20,471 bases of DNA from NCBI GenBank assembly GCA_945870175.1, contig CAMBRJ010000009.1, positions 1 to 20,471 on the forward strand, read 5' to 3'. The notes under the pieces were generated by a model that searched no databases, was not told the DNA's origin, and was given only the letters and a program-made list of their open reading frames with translations. Each line of letters opens with the position of its first letter. Within the stretch, counting starts at the first letter, position 1. Position numbers and translations under genes: made by a program. This document shows positions 14,441 to 20,471 of this stretch, piece by piece. This stretch comes from Gemmatimonas phototrophica (GTDB lineage Bacteria > Gemmatimonadota > Gemmatimonadetes > Gemmatimonadales > Gemmatimonadaceae).

Positions 14441-14713
14441 ATGATCCATCCGAACGACGGCACCGCCGACGCCTTGGCGCGTGCCGTCGCCGGAGCATTC
14501 ACGATCGAGCGCGAGATCGAGCGAGGTGGCGTACCGCGGTTCATCCAGATCCCTCTGGCGTTGCGGAACGGGCGCACGACATTTCGTGCGTTCGACGACG
14601 TTTCGCAGCATGCTGGCGGGATGTTCGCTGGACTGGGCGGCGGTTTGGAGCAGATGGAGACTCTGATGCAGCGGGTCATTGCGCGCGCGCGGGATTCGAT
14701 CACGTCGGGCTAG
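14441..14713 (+). CDS. Hypothetical 90-residue protein
   Basis: I recognise no family. The first third (DALARAVAGAFTIEREIERGG) resembles the segment that begins many bacterial serine/threonine kinase domains, L..AL.G.Y.IERELGRGGM, but no ATP-binding lysine or further kinase motifs follow. The middle (VPRFIQIPLALRNGRTTFRAFDD) looks like two beta strands. The rest (GGMFAGLGGGLEQMETLMQRVIARARD) is a Gly-rich turn and an amphipathic helix. Codon positions are GC-biased as in real genes. It starts 36 bases after the bacilliredoxin stop without an obvious Shine-Dalgarno sequence. It may be a small genuine protein or a remnant. Confidence 0.45.
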   Translation: MIHPNDGTADALARAVAGAFTIEREIERGGVPRFIQIPLALRNGRTTFRAFDDVSQHAGGMFAGLGGGLEQMETLMQRVIARARDSITSG

Positions 14714-14782
14714 CAGCACCTGAAGGTCGGGCGTTTCACTATGGCGTGAATGGAATGCGGCGGATACCGTCAGGGACCAGCT

Positions 14783-15505
14783 ATGCAACACGACGCCTTC
14801 GAACTCTTGGCTGCGGCCGAGCGTGATCATTGGTGGTTCCGCGGCCGACGGGAGTTCATCGCGGCCGCGATTGAGCGTGCCGGACTCTCTGCGTCCGCGC
14901 AGATCCTCGACGCTGGTTGCGGCTCCGGGGGGAATCTTCCGTTGCTCTCGCAGTACGGTGAGGTGCATGGCTTCGAGTTCGATGCCCAGGCGGTGGACCG
15001 GGCAGCGTCCTTGCGCATCGGGACCGTCAATCGTGGCTCGCTCCCCGATCACATCCCGTTCGGTGAAAAGCGGTTCGATCTCATCGGACTGTTCGACGTG
15101 CTCGAGCATCTCGAGCATCCCGTCGAATCACTCGCGGCCCTCCGTGAGCGGTTAACTGACGGCGGTGCGATCCTGATCTCCGTACCCGCCTACCCGTGGC
15201 TATGGGGGCCGCACGATGAGGTGCACCAGCACTTCCGGCGCTACACCGCCGGGTCACTGCAGGCTCACCTGACGGCGGCGGGACTGCGGGCGGAGTACCT
15301 GTCGTACTTCAACTCACTGCTGCTCCCTCTGGCCGTGGCGCAGCGCCTCCGGGAGCGGTTCTTTGGCTACGCCGTCGCGGATCTGACACCGTCGAACGTG
15401 ATGAATGATGTGTTGCTGCGCATATGGCGAATGGAGCGCCTCTGGATTCCCCGTCGGCGCGCGCCCTTCGGGCTGTCACTTCTCGCCATAGCGCGGCGCC
15501 GATGA
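14783..15505 (+). CDS. Class I SAM-dependent methyltransferase
   Basis: The 240-residue protein has the AdoMet-binding loop ILDAGCGSGGNLPLLSQYG (DAGCGSGG at 43-50), the acidic end of the second strand in GFEFDAQAV, and motif IV as DLIGLFDVLEHLEHP. The ISVPAYPWLWGPHDEVHQHFRRYT segment and the LLAAAERDHWWFRGRR N-terminus are typical of methyltransferases found in polysaccharide and glycolipid clusters. It would methylate a sugar or lipid-linked intermediate; the acceptor is unknown. AGGGA at 14772-14776 supports ATG 14783 rather than the in-frame ATG at 14750. The stop overlaps the next ATG as ATGA (15502-15505), so it is translationally coupled with the glycosyltransferase. Confidence 0.88.
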   Translation: MQHDAFELLAAAERDHWWFRGRREFIAAAIERAGLSASAQILDAGCGSGGNLPLLSQYGEVHGFEFDAQAVDRAASLRIGTVNRGSLPDHIPFGEKRFDLIGLFDVLEHLEHPVESLAALRERLTDGGAILISVPAYPWLWGPHDEVHQHFRRYTAGSLQAHLTAAGLRAEYLSYFNSLLLPLAVAQRLRERFFGYAVADLTPSNVMNDVLLRIWRMERLWIPRRRAPFGLSLLAIARRR

Positions 15506-16314
15506 ACGCCGCTGCGCCCGTAGGAGCCAACGATCGGCTGATGCTGGTGATCCCGTGCTACAATGAAGCCATGCGGCTGGACTGCGGCGCGCTCGACGCC
15601 GCACTCCGCGGGATGGCGTGGCTCGACCTGTGTCTCGTCGACGATGGCTCGACCGACGCGACGGCCGACGTGTTGCGCTCCGTTGAACGGACGTGGCTCG
15701 GCCGGGTGTCGGTCCTCACGTTGCCGAACAACTGCGGGAAGGCGGAAGCCGTGAGGCAGGGGCTGCTGTTCGCGTCGGCCCAGCGAAATCTCTGCGGCTT
15801 CTGGGACGCCGACTTTTCGGCCCCGCTGTCGGAAGTCGCTGCGTTGCGCGGCACACTGGAAGCTGCAGCGACGGTCGAGTGGGTGTGGGGGATTCGTCTG
15901 CGCTCCCTGGGGCGTCGCGTGGAACGCCGGGCCAGCCGACACTATCTCGGACGGGCATTCGCCACCGTGACATCGATCATGCTGGGGCTCCCATCGTATG
16001 ACACGCAGTGTGGTGCCAAACTATTCAGGGTCAGCCCGCTCCTGCTCGAGATACTCTCCGAGCCCTTCACCTCCCGCTGGATCTTCGATGTCGAGATGCT
16101 GGCGCGAGCGGATGCCTTGTTGGGGCATGCTGGCGACACGAGCGTCGAGGAGGTCGTCCGCGAGCAACCGCTCGCCGTCTGGCAGCACCGTGCGGGCTCG
16201 AAGGTGCGGCCAATGGACTTCTTCTGGGCCCTTCGCGAACTGGTGCGCGTCCGGCGCGAACGTGGACGGTGGACACGCACTCTGCCATCGTCATCGACGC
16301 AGCGGCTCGGGTAG
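15502..16314 (+). CDS. Family 2 glycosyltransferase, DPM/DPG synthase-like
   Basis: The 270-residue GT-A protein has the opening MLVIPCYNEAMRL, VDDGSTD (46-52), the nucleotide-sugar/metal motif DADFSAP (102-108), and YDTQCGAKLFR followed by SRWIFDVEML. This set is characteristic of the dolichyl- or undecaprenyl-phosphate glucosyl/mannosyltransferase subgroup, which charges a polyprenyl phosphate with a sugar on the cytoplasmic side. No C-terminal membrane helices are seen, so it would be peripheral. Its product is the kind of donor used by GT-C enzymes such as the GT87-like protein at 3708 and possibly the membrane protein at 16329. The gene converges on the minus-strand gene 14 bases away. 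Confidence 0.9.
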   Translation: MNAAAPVGANDRLMLVIPCYNEAMRLDCGALDAALRGMAWLDLCLVDDGSTDATADVLRSVERTWLGRVSVLTLPNNCGKAEAVRQGLLFASAQRNLCGFWDADFSAPLSEVAALRGTLEAAATVEWVWGIRLRSLGRRVERRASRHYLGRAFATVTSIMLGLPSYDTQCGAKLFRVSPLLLEILSEPFTSRWIFDVEMLARADALLGHAGDTSVEEVVREQPLAVWQHRAGSKVRPMDFFWALRELVRVRRERGRWTRTLPSSSTQRLG

Positions 16315-16318
16315 GGGC

Positions 16319-16330
16319 GATTGCGCAATC
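16319..16330. repeat. 12-bp perfect palindrome between convergent genes
   Basis: GATTGCGCAATC is a perfect palindrome spanning the 14-base gap between the stop codons of two convergent genes and touching the minus-strand stop. It has no loop and no T-tract, so it is not a convincing terminator; a protein-binding site is possible. Confidence 0.4.
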
Positions 16331-17861
16331 AGCGGAGTGGCACTGGAGACGCTGTGGTGTGCAGCAAGTCGCGGCGAACATGGACAACCGCGATCGAGTC
16401 GGCGTAGATGCGCTGCCAGTTCGGGAGGTAGTCCAGAAGCTGCACGGCGGGTGTCGTCGGAGTCAGCAGCGTCCACCCGATCTGGTGTGTCGTCAGGAGC
16501 TGCTCGAGCGCGCCGCGATGTTTCAGGAAGAGGGCATCGACGGCCTCGCCGATGAGCGCGTCCCCGTACATGTCACCGCGGCCGTCGTAAAAGACGGGGA
16601 TGCCGCGAAAGATGAGGTATCCGCCGAAGCTGTACTCGTTCAATACGCGGCCGGTCGCCCCCGTTGCCTGAAACGCCGCGAGCGCGCGCTCTGGTGTTAT
16701 CTCGGCGGCCGGGACCGGTCGCGAAATTCGGGTATTCCCGTAGGCGAGCAGCGCGCCGAGCGCCAGGATCAACAGTATGCGGTTCGCGCTGGCGGGTCGG
16801 GCCAGCGCGCGGAACCAGCGGTCGAGGACCTCTACATCCTTGCCAGTCGAATCCGTCAAGGATTTCAAGCCTGCGGCGATCGGGGTGGCCAGCAGGAATG
16901 GAGACACCACCCCCACCAACGCGTGGTAGCGTTGGTGTTTGAGCGCCAGATACAGCAACCCGCACACGAACATCAGCCGTGCGGCCGAAAGCCGAAGCCG
17001 GCCCGTCAGCGCCAAGCCCAGTACCATCAGCAACCACAGCAGCAGCGGTCGGAACGTATGAAAGTCTGCGGACTTCCATTCGTTGACGACCGCGAGCGTC
17101 GTCGTCATCGCCATGACGCTGCGTGCGTGTTCGTAGGCCCCGATCCCTTGCGGATTGATCAGACTGCAGGCGATCGCCACGACGAGGAACGCGCCCCACT
17201 GTCGTGCGCAGGCCACGCGCGACGCGGTCGTCTCGCGCTGCATGACGGCATCGACGGCCAGTGCCACCGCGAACCCGAGCGCGAGTGTGAAGCTCGCGTG
17301 CAAGTTCGCCCACACCACGAGCATCACGAGCAGGTACCACGGCGGCGCGGTGCGTTGTTCGCCTGCTCGCACGAGCGCACCGACCCACGCCACGGTCAGC
17401 GGCCACACGATCACGTGCGGACGCGCGAGCAGGTGGGTTACCATGAGCGTGGCACACACGAGGGTCAGTACGATCGCGTGCTGCGGCTCCATCCGGTCAA
17501 CCAGAAAGCGCGCCATGATGGCCATGGTCAAGGCGAACGCGATCGCCGCGAGCCAGAGCATCCCCGGCCATCCGGCCCAGTCGTAGGCCACGCGCATGAG
17601 CACTTCCGATCCCCACTCGTGCGCCGTCCAGGCAACACCGGGCATCGAATGGGAGAACGGGTCCGTCGTCGGCACGGCGCGGTTCGCGATGATCCAGCGA
17701 CCGGTGGCGAGGTGCCAATAGGAGTCGGCGTCCGCCAGCATTGATGCTTGGCCAAGGGCTGCGACGAACGCGACAAGGCCAGCGAGAAGCGGGAACGACA
17801 CGAGCGTAGTCTGGACTGTCGGGTGCCCGATGATCCGTGGTGAGCTTGAGCTGTCGGTCAT
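16329..17861 (-). CDS. GT-C-like polytopic membrane protein with C-terminal extracytoplasmic domain
   Basis: The 510-residue protein has about ten membrane helices up to residue 390. The first external loop carries LADADSYWHLATGRWI (Asp44, Asp46) and later DPFSHS and TAHEWGSEVL. This D-x-D..W/Y-x-H..DPFS..HEW pattern marks a large family of bacterial hypothetical proteins that look like GT-C glycosyltransferases. The last 110 residues hold the companion domain signature VLNEYSFGGYLIFRG, VFYDGRGDMYGD and a Trp-rich end. The catalytic role is inferred from topology and acidic loop residues; the sugar and acceptor are unknown. It starts at the ATG complementary to 17859-17861, about 220 bases downstream of the pseudokinase gene, and converges on the GT2 gene. 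Confidence 0.82.
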   Translation of the reverse strand: MTDSSSSPRIIGHPTVQTTLVSFPLLAGLVAFVAALGQASMLADADSYWHLATGRWIIANRAVPTTDPFSHSMPGVAWTAHEWGSEVLMRVAYDWAGWPGMLWLAAIAFALTMAIMARFLVDRMEPQHAIVLTLVCATLMVTHLLARPHVIVWPLTVAWVGALVRAGEQRTAPPWYLLVMLVVWANLHASFTLALGFAVALAVDAVMQRETTASRVACARQWGAFLVVAIACSLINPQGIGAYEHARSVMAMTTTLAVVNEWKSADFHTFRPLLLWLLMVLGLALTGRLRLSAARLMFVCGLLYLALKHQRYHALVGVVSPFLLATPIAAGLKSLTDSTGKDVEVLDRWFRALARPASANRILLILALGALLAYGNTRISRPVPAAEITPERALAAFQATGATGRVLNEYSFGGYLIFRGIPVFYDGRGDMYGDALIGEAVDALFLKHRGALEQLLTTHQIGWTLLTPTTPAVQLLDYLPNWQRIYADSIAVVHVRRDLLHTTASPVPLR

Positions 17862-18043
17862 CTGTCGCGGCCCGCTTGGGTTGAGGCGTGAGGGGTCGCC
17901 GACATTCCTCGTTCAACGACGGATCGCGACGTGGGCGGCAAGCCAGTTGGCTGCTTCTCGCCACCAAACCGCATCGCGCGCAGCGGATTCGAGTAACCAT
18001 CGGTCGATACCCGAGAGACGCTCGTCGGCATCCGGCGGGCTCT

Positions 18044-18068
18044 CTGGTGTCCGGTGCCCGACACCCAG
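18044..18068 (-). terminator. Possible terminator hairpin after the pseudokinase gene
   Basis: GGTGTC (18046-18051) and GACACC (18060-18065) form a 6-bp stem with an 8-base loop. Two further pairs outside a bulged C extend it. It begins 14 bases past the minus-strand stop at 18082. No T-tract follows, so the call is weak. Confidence 0.3.
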
Positions 18069-18081
18069 GGGCTCCCCACGG

Positions 18082-19680
18082 TCATCCGGGGTTGCCTGCG
18101 CCGGGACGTAGAGCGCTGGTCGTGTCGTCGGGGAGCGCATTCGTCGCATAAAACTCCGCGAAAGCCGTATCGGCGCGCGCGACGAGAACTCGCATCTCTC
18201 TCGGGTCGTACGTGAGTGCGCTCCGCAGCGACACCCGATACGCGCCTGGCGACAGCGACAGCGCGAGCGGAGTCGTTCCGCGTGGGATGCCGTTCACCAG
18301 CACGACGGCGTTTCCTTGGTCCGCGCTTATCAGCAACACCCCCGTCTGCACAGCACGGCCCGAAGCCGAGCTGCCGATGTTTCGATCCGTGATGACCTCG
18401 CGAGTGGCATCAGCCTGATTGTCGACCGCTGTAGCGGATCGAGTCGTCGCTCGCGATGAGGTTGCCCGTCGAGTCCGTGCACTGACTTCCGCTTGTCCAT
18501 CCGGTGGCACCGGCGACGGCGGCTGCGTGCGCGTGCTGTCGCGCCGCTGCTCGTCGGGAGCAGCGCTACGCTCGCGGCTGGTGGATCCCGGACCGCGCTG
18601 CGTGCGGGTGTCCATCGTCGGTGCGATTCGCGATTCCGGCGAGGCGGATGCGCCCTCTGTGGCCGATGTCGGGTTGATGCGAGACGCCGCCCACGTGAGT
18701 ACCCTGGTCCGGGCCTCCGATGGGACAATGATCGCCGTCCCGATGGCAACCGCCACGACGAGCACTATGAGCATCCACGGCGCGGTCCGTTCGGGCGCCA
18801 CCGGCGGTGCGATCGTCGGCAGACTATGCCCCAACGCGTGCTCGGCATTGCGCAACGCGTCCACGAACGCGCCGATCGAAGCAAAGCGGATCACGGCGTC
18901 CCTGTTCGTCGCCCGACGGATGGCGGCAACGGCATGCAGCGGCACCCCATCACGCAGCGGCTGATTCGGCAGCAACGCGATCGGATGTACTTCAGCCATG
19001 CCGTTCGCATCATGGTCGACGCGGGCGTGGCCGGTGCAGAGTTCATACGCGAGAATGCCTGCGGCATATACATCGACGCGACGATCGACCCGCGCGTCAT
19101 GCCACTGTTCCGGTGGCATGTACGCGGCGTCGCCGATGACCGCCGGCGACAGCCCGGGGTGGGGCGCGTTCTTGCCTTCATACAAGAGAAACCCTCTGAC
19201 GCGCACGTGGCCAGTTTCGTCGAGGTGCACGACCGATGGTCGCAGGTTGCCGTGTACGATGCCCTCGCCATGGGCGTAGTCGAGGGATTCAGCGAGCTCC
19301 GTCATGATCGTCAGAATGCGATCGTACGAGGGCGGGTTGGTGGCCTTCACAAGATGGTCGAGGCGGTATCCTCCGCCGGCGGACATCTCGAAGAACTCGA
19401 TCCCGTCGATCACTTCTGCTGGCGAGACGCGTACGATGTGCGGGTGGTGCAGTTTCGCTCCGATCTCGCATTCGCGGTGAAAGCGTGCGCTCATATCGGA
19501 AATGCCGGGCACATCGCTGTTGGGGTACGCCACCTTGATGACCACCGCTGCCGCTGCCTCGTCGCCGGTCCGTGCGCTGAAGATGAAGCCGCTGGCGTTC
19601 TCCGCCACGAATGTCACCGTCGAGTAGCGCCGAACCAGAACGTCTTTGGCATGCTGGAGATGCTGTATCGTCGAGGTCAT
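18082..19680 (-). CDS. Membrane-anchored protein pseudokinase with C-terminal PEGA domain
   Basis: The 532-residue protein has a Ser/Thr kinase-like domain (about 15-285), a membrane helix (302-320), a Ser/Thr/Arg/Pro-rich linker (about 330-440) and a PEGA domain (about 446-512: VLLISADQGNAVVLVNGIPRGTTPLALSLSPGAYRV). The fold markers are clear: Lys49 in VVIK, YMPPEQW for the APE region and VDVYAAGILAYELCTG. But HRD is replaced by HGN (143-145, IVHGNLRPS) and DFG by GFL (163-165, VRVRGFLLY), and the Gly-rich loop is degenerate. It lacks both catalytic aspartates, so phosphotransfer is unlikely. It may bind nucleotide or act as an allosteric or scaffold receptor, with the PEGA domain outside. 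The ATG overlaps the upstream TPR gene stop (ATGA), suggesting a two-part complex. Confidence 0.88.
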   Translation of the reverse strand: MTSTIQHLQHAKDVLVRRYSTVTFVAENASGFIFSARTGDEAAAAVVIKVAYPNSDVPGISDMSARFHRECEIGAKLHHPHIVRVSPAEVIDGIEFFEMSAGGGYRLDHLVKATNPPSYDRILTIMTELAESLDYAHGEGIVHGNLRPSVVHLDETGHVRVRGFLLYEGKNAPHPGLSPAVIGDAAYMPPEQWHDARVDRRVDVYAAGILAYELCTGHARVDHDANGMAEVHPIALLPNQPLRDGVPLHAVAAIRRATNRDAVIRFASIGAFVDALRNAEHALGHSLPTIAPPVAPERTAPWMLIVLVVAVAIGTAIIVPSEARTRVLTWAASRINPTSATEGASASPESRIAPTMDTRTQRGPGSTSRERSAAPDEQRRDSTRTQPPSPVPPDGQAEVSARTRRATSSRATTRSATAVDNQADATREVITDRNIGSSASGRAVQTGVLLISADQGNAVVLVNGIPRGTTPLALSLSPGAYRVSLRSALTYDPREMRVLVARADTAFAEFYATNALPDDTTSALRPGAGNPG

Positions 19681-20471
19681 GGGGCGGTCCTCGTGGTGAC
19701 GGGTTGCGCGGGGGTGCGGCGCGCGACATCTAATTGGATTGTTCGGAATCGCGGGTCGCTAGTCAGCGACCGAAAGGCGGGATCCGCGAGCATCTGACCA
19801 AGCAGACCGTCGCGAGGCTGCGCCCGCTCGAGCAGTGACACCGCGCGCGCCCGCTCGCCTATGGCCACGAGGGAGAGAGCGGCGAGGCGGGCGTCGCGGC
19901 TGCCGATCCGGTCTCGCCGGTCGAATTCACGAAACAGCTTGAGGGCGAGTCGCCGGGCGCGTGTCGAATCGCCGCCCGTAACGTCGGCGAGCGCGTACGC
20001 CGCTTCGCCGCCGGCACGCGCCCCGAGCCGGATCGCGATCTCGGCGTCGCTCCACGCCAAACGCACGTCCTTCTTCGTCCGTCGCGCTATCGCGCGGAAC
20101 GCATAGGCCATCGGATTGTACGGATCGGCGGCGATGGCGGCGTTGAGCCACTGACAGGCCACCACGACGCGCTGCTCGCGCAACGCCATGTCGCCGAGAT
20201 CGGTCAGCGCGGGGGCGAACGTCGGCGCGAGCCGTGTCGCGCGCAGAAACGCCGCCTCGGCGTCCGCTCGCTGGCCAAGGCGAAGCCATGCCCGTCCCTC
20301 GTGCCAGGCGATCTCGGGGTCGCGGGAGTCGAGGTCGATCGCCTTGGCAAACGACGCTTTGACATCGCGGCCGCGCGCCGACATGAAGCTCAGCACCGTG
20401 CCCCTAACACTCCACGCGCGTGCGCTCCGCGCGTCGAGCGACACGGCCCGTTCCGCCTCCGACAGCGCCAG
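19677..20471 (-). CDS. Tetratricopeptide repeat protein, C-terminal 264 residues
   Basis: The frame is open to the window edge, so the N-terminus is missing. Repeats of about 34 residues are visible: SEAERAVSLDARSARAW, VKASFAKAIDLDSRDPEIAWHEGRAW, ADAEAAFLRATRLAPTFAPALTDLGDMAL, and VACQWLNAAIAADPYNPMAYAFRAIA. The last 100 residues are helical (ARRLALKLFREFDRR; GERARAVSLLERA) and end with SDPRFRTIQLDVARR, a common end of TPR parts of bacterial kinase-TPR proteins. TPRs mediate protein-protein contacts; no enzymatic motif is seen in this part. The stop overlaps the pseudokinase start by ATGA. The missing N-terminus may carry a kinase or another signalling domain, which would make the pair a kinase-pseudokinase unit, but that cannot be seen here. 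Confidence 0.85.
   Translation of the reverse strand: MALSEAERAVSLDARSARAWSVRGTVLSFMSARGRDVKASFAKAIDLDSRDPEIAWHEGRAWLRLGQRADAEAAFLRATRLAPTFAPALTDLGDMALREQRVVVACQWLNAAIAADPYNPMAYAFRAIARRTKKDVRLAWSDAEIAIRLGARAGGEAAYALADVTGGDSTRARRLALKLFREFDRRDRIGSRDARLAALSLVAIGERARAVSLLERAQPRDGLLGQMLADPAFRSLTSDPRFRTIQLDVARRTPAQPVTTRTAP

Noticed and set aside
16008..17744. Plus-strand open frame of 578 codons antisense to the GT-C-like membrane protein
   Set aside because: It overlaps the end of the GT2 gene and gives Arg/His/Gln-rich sequence without membrane segments or domains; the minus-strand frame has a recognisable family.
17800..18000. Minus-strand frame from 18000 starting with a CxRCG and later Cys residues, resembling a zinc ribbon
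   Set aside because: The Cys spacing does not form a proper two-knuckle ribbon, there is no good ribosome binding site, and the frame runs into the membrane protein gene out of frame.
18493..19797. Plus-strand open frame of 434 codons antisense to the pseudokinase and TPR genes
   Set aside because: No domain; it is the complement of a frame with clear kinase-fold and PEGA sequence.

Overview
The window is GC-rich bacterial chromosome with dense, short-spaced genes. The gene content is a lysine-rich tail fused to a SWIB domain, a secreted M24 peptidase, a PEGA-carrying kinase-like protein, a bacilliredoxin, and several DPM1-like and GT-C type membrane glycosyltransferases. This fits Gemmatimonadota (Gemmatimonas-like) best. 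That assignment rests on gene content and style only, and no rRNA or tRNA is present to test it.

Layout. Positions 1-440 carry the C-terminal half of endonuclease IV. An AT-richer gap (441-783) precedes an H1-like/SWIB protein (784-1209) that ends in a hairpin. Next come signal peptidase I (1305-2117) and a secreted esterase (2117-3115) sharing a TAATG junction, a small membrane protein (3167-3661), a GT87-like membrane protein (about 3708-4673) and a secreted M24 peptidase (4713-6140) whose start follows a CT dinucleotide tract.

Positions 6296-13263 form the most interesting block. Eight tightly packed plus-strand genes encode an SPFH protein with a C-terminal zinc ribbon, an AdoMet decarboxylase (SpeD type), two zinc ribbon-DUF4178 proteins (the second membrane-anchored), a 61-aa membrane protein, a 69-aa DUF350 protein, a membrane-embedded spermidine-synthase-like aminopropyltransferase, and a Tat-exported flavin amine oxidase-like protein. 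The enzymes form a logical chain: decarboxylated AdoMet is made, its aminopropyl group is transferred to an amine at the membrane, and an amine may then be oxidised outside the membrane. The remaining genes look like membrane scaffold and sensing parts. Related neighbourhoods are known around PspA/YjfL/YdjI-type envelope-stress genes, but their chemistry is not established.

A 317-bp non-coding gap (13264-13580) holds a long imperfect inverted repeat and a 7-bp tandem repeat. It precedes a divergent GroES-like gene and a bacilliredoxin (13581-14404), then a 90-aa orphan ORF. A methyltransferase and a family 2 glycosyltransferase overlap by ATGA (14783-16314). They converge on minus-strand genes: a large GT-C-like membrane protein (16329-17861), a membrane-anchored PEGA protein whose kinase domain has lost its HRD and DFG aspartates (18082-19680), and a TPR protein that overlaps it by ATGA and runs off the window edge.
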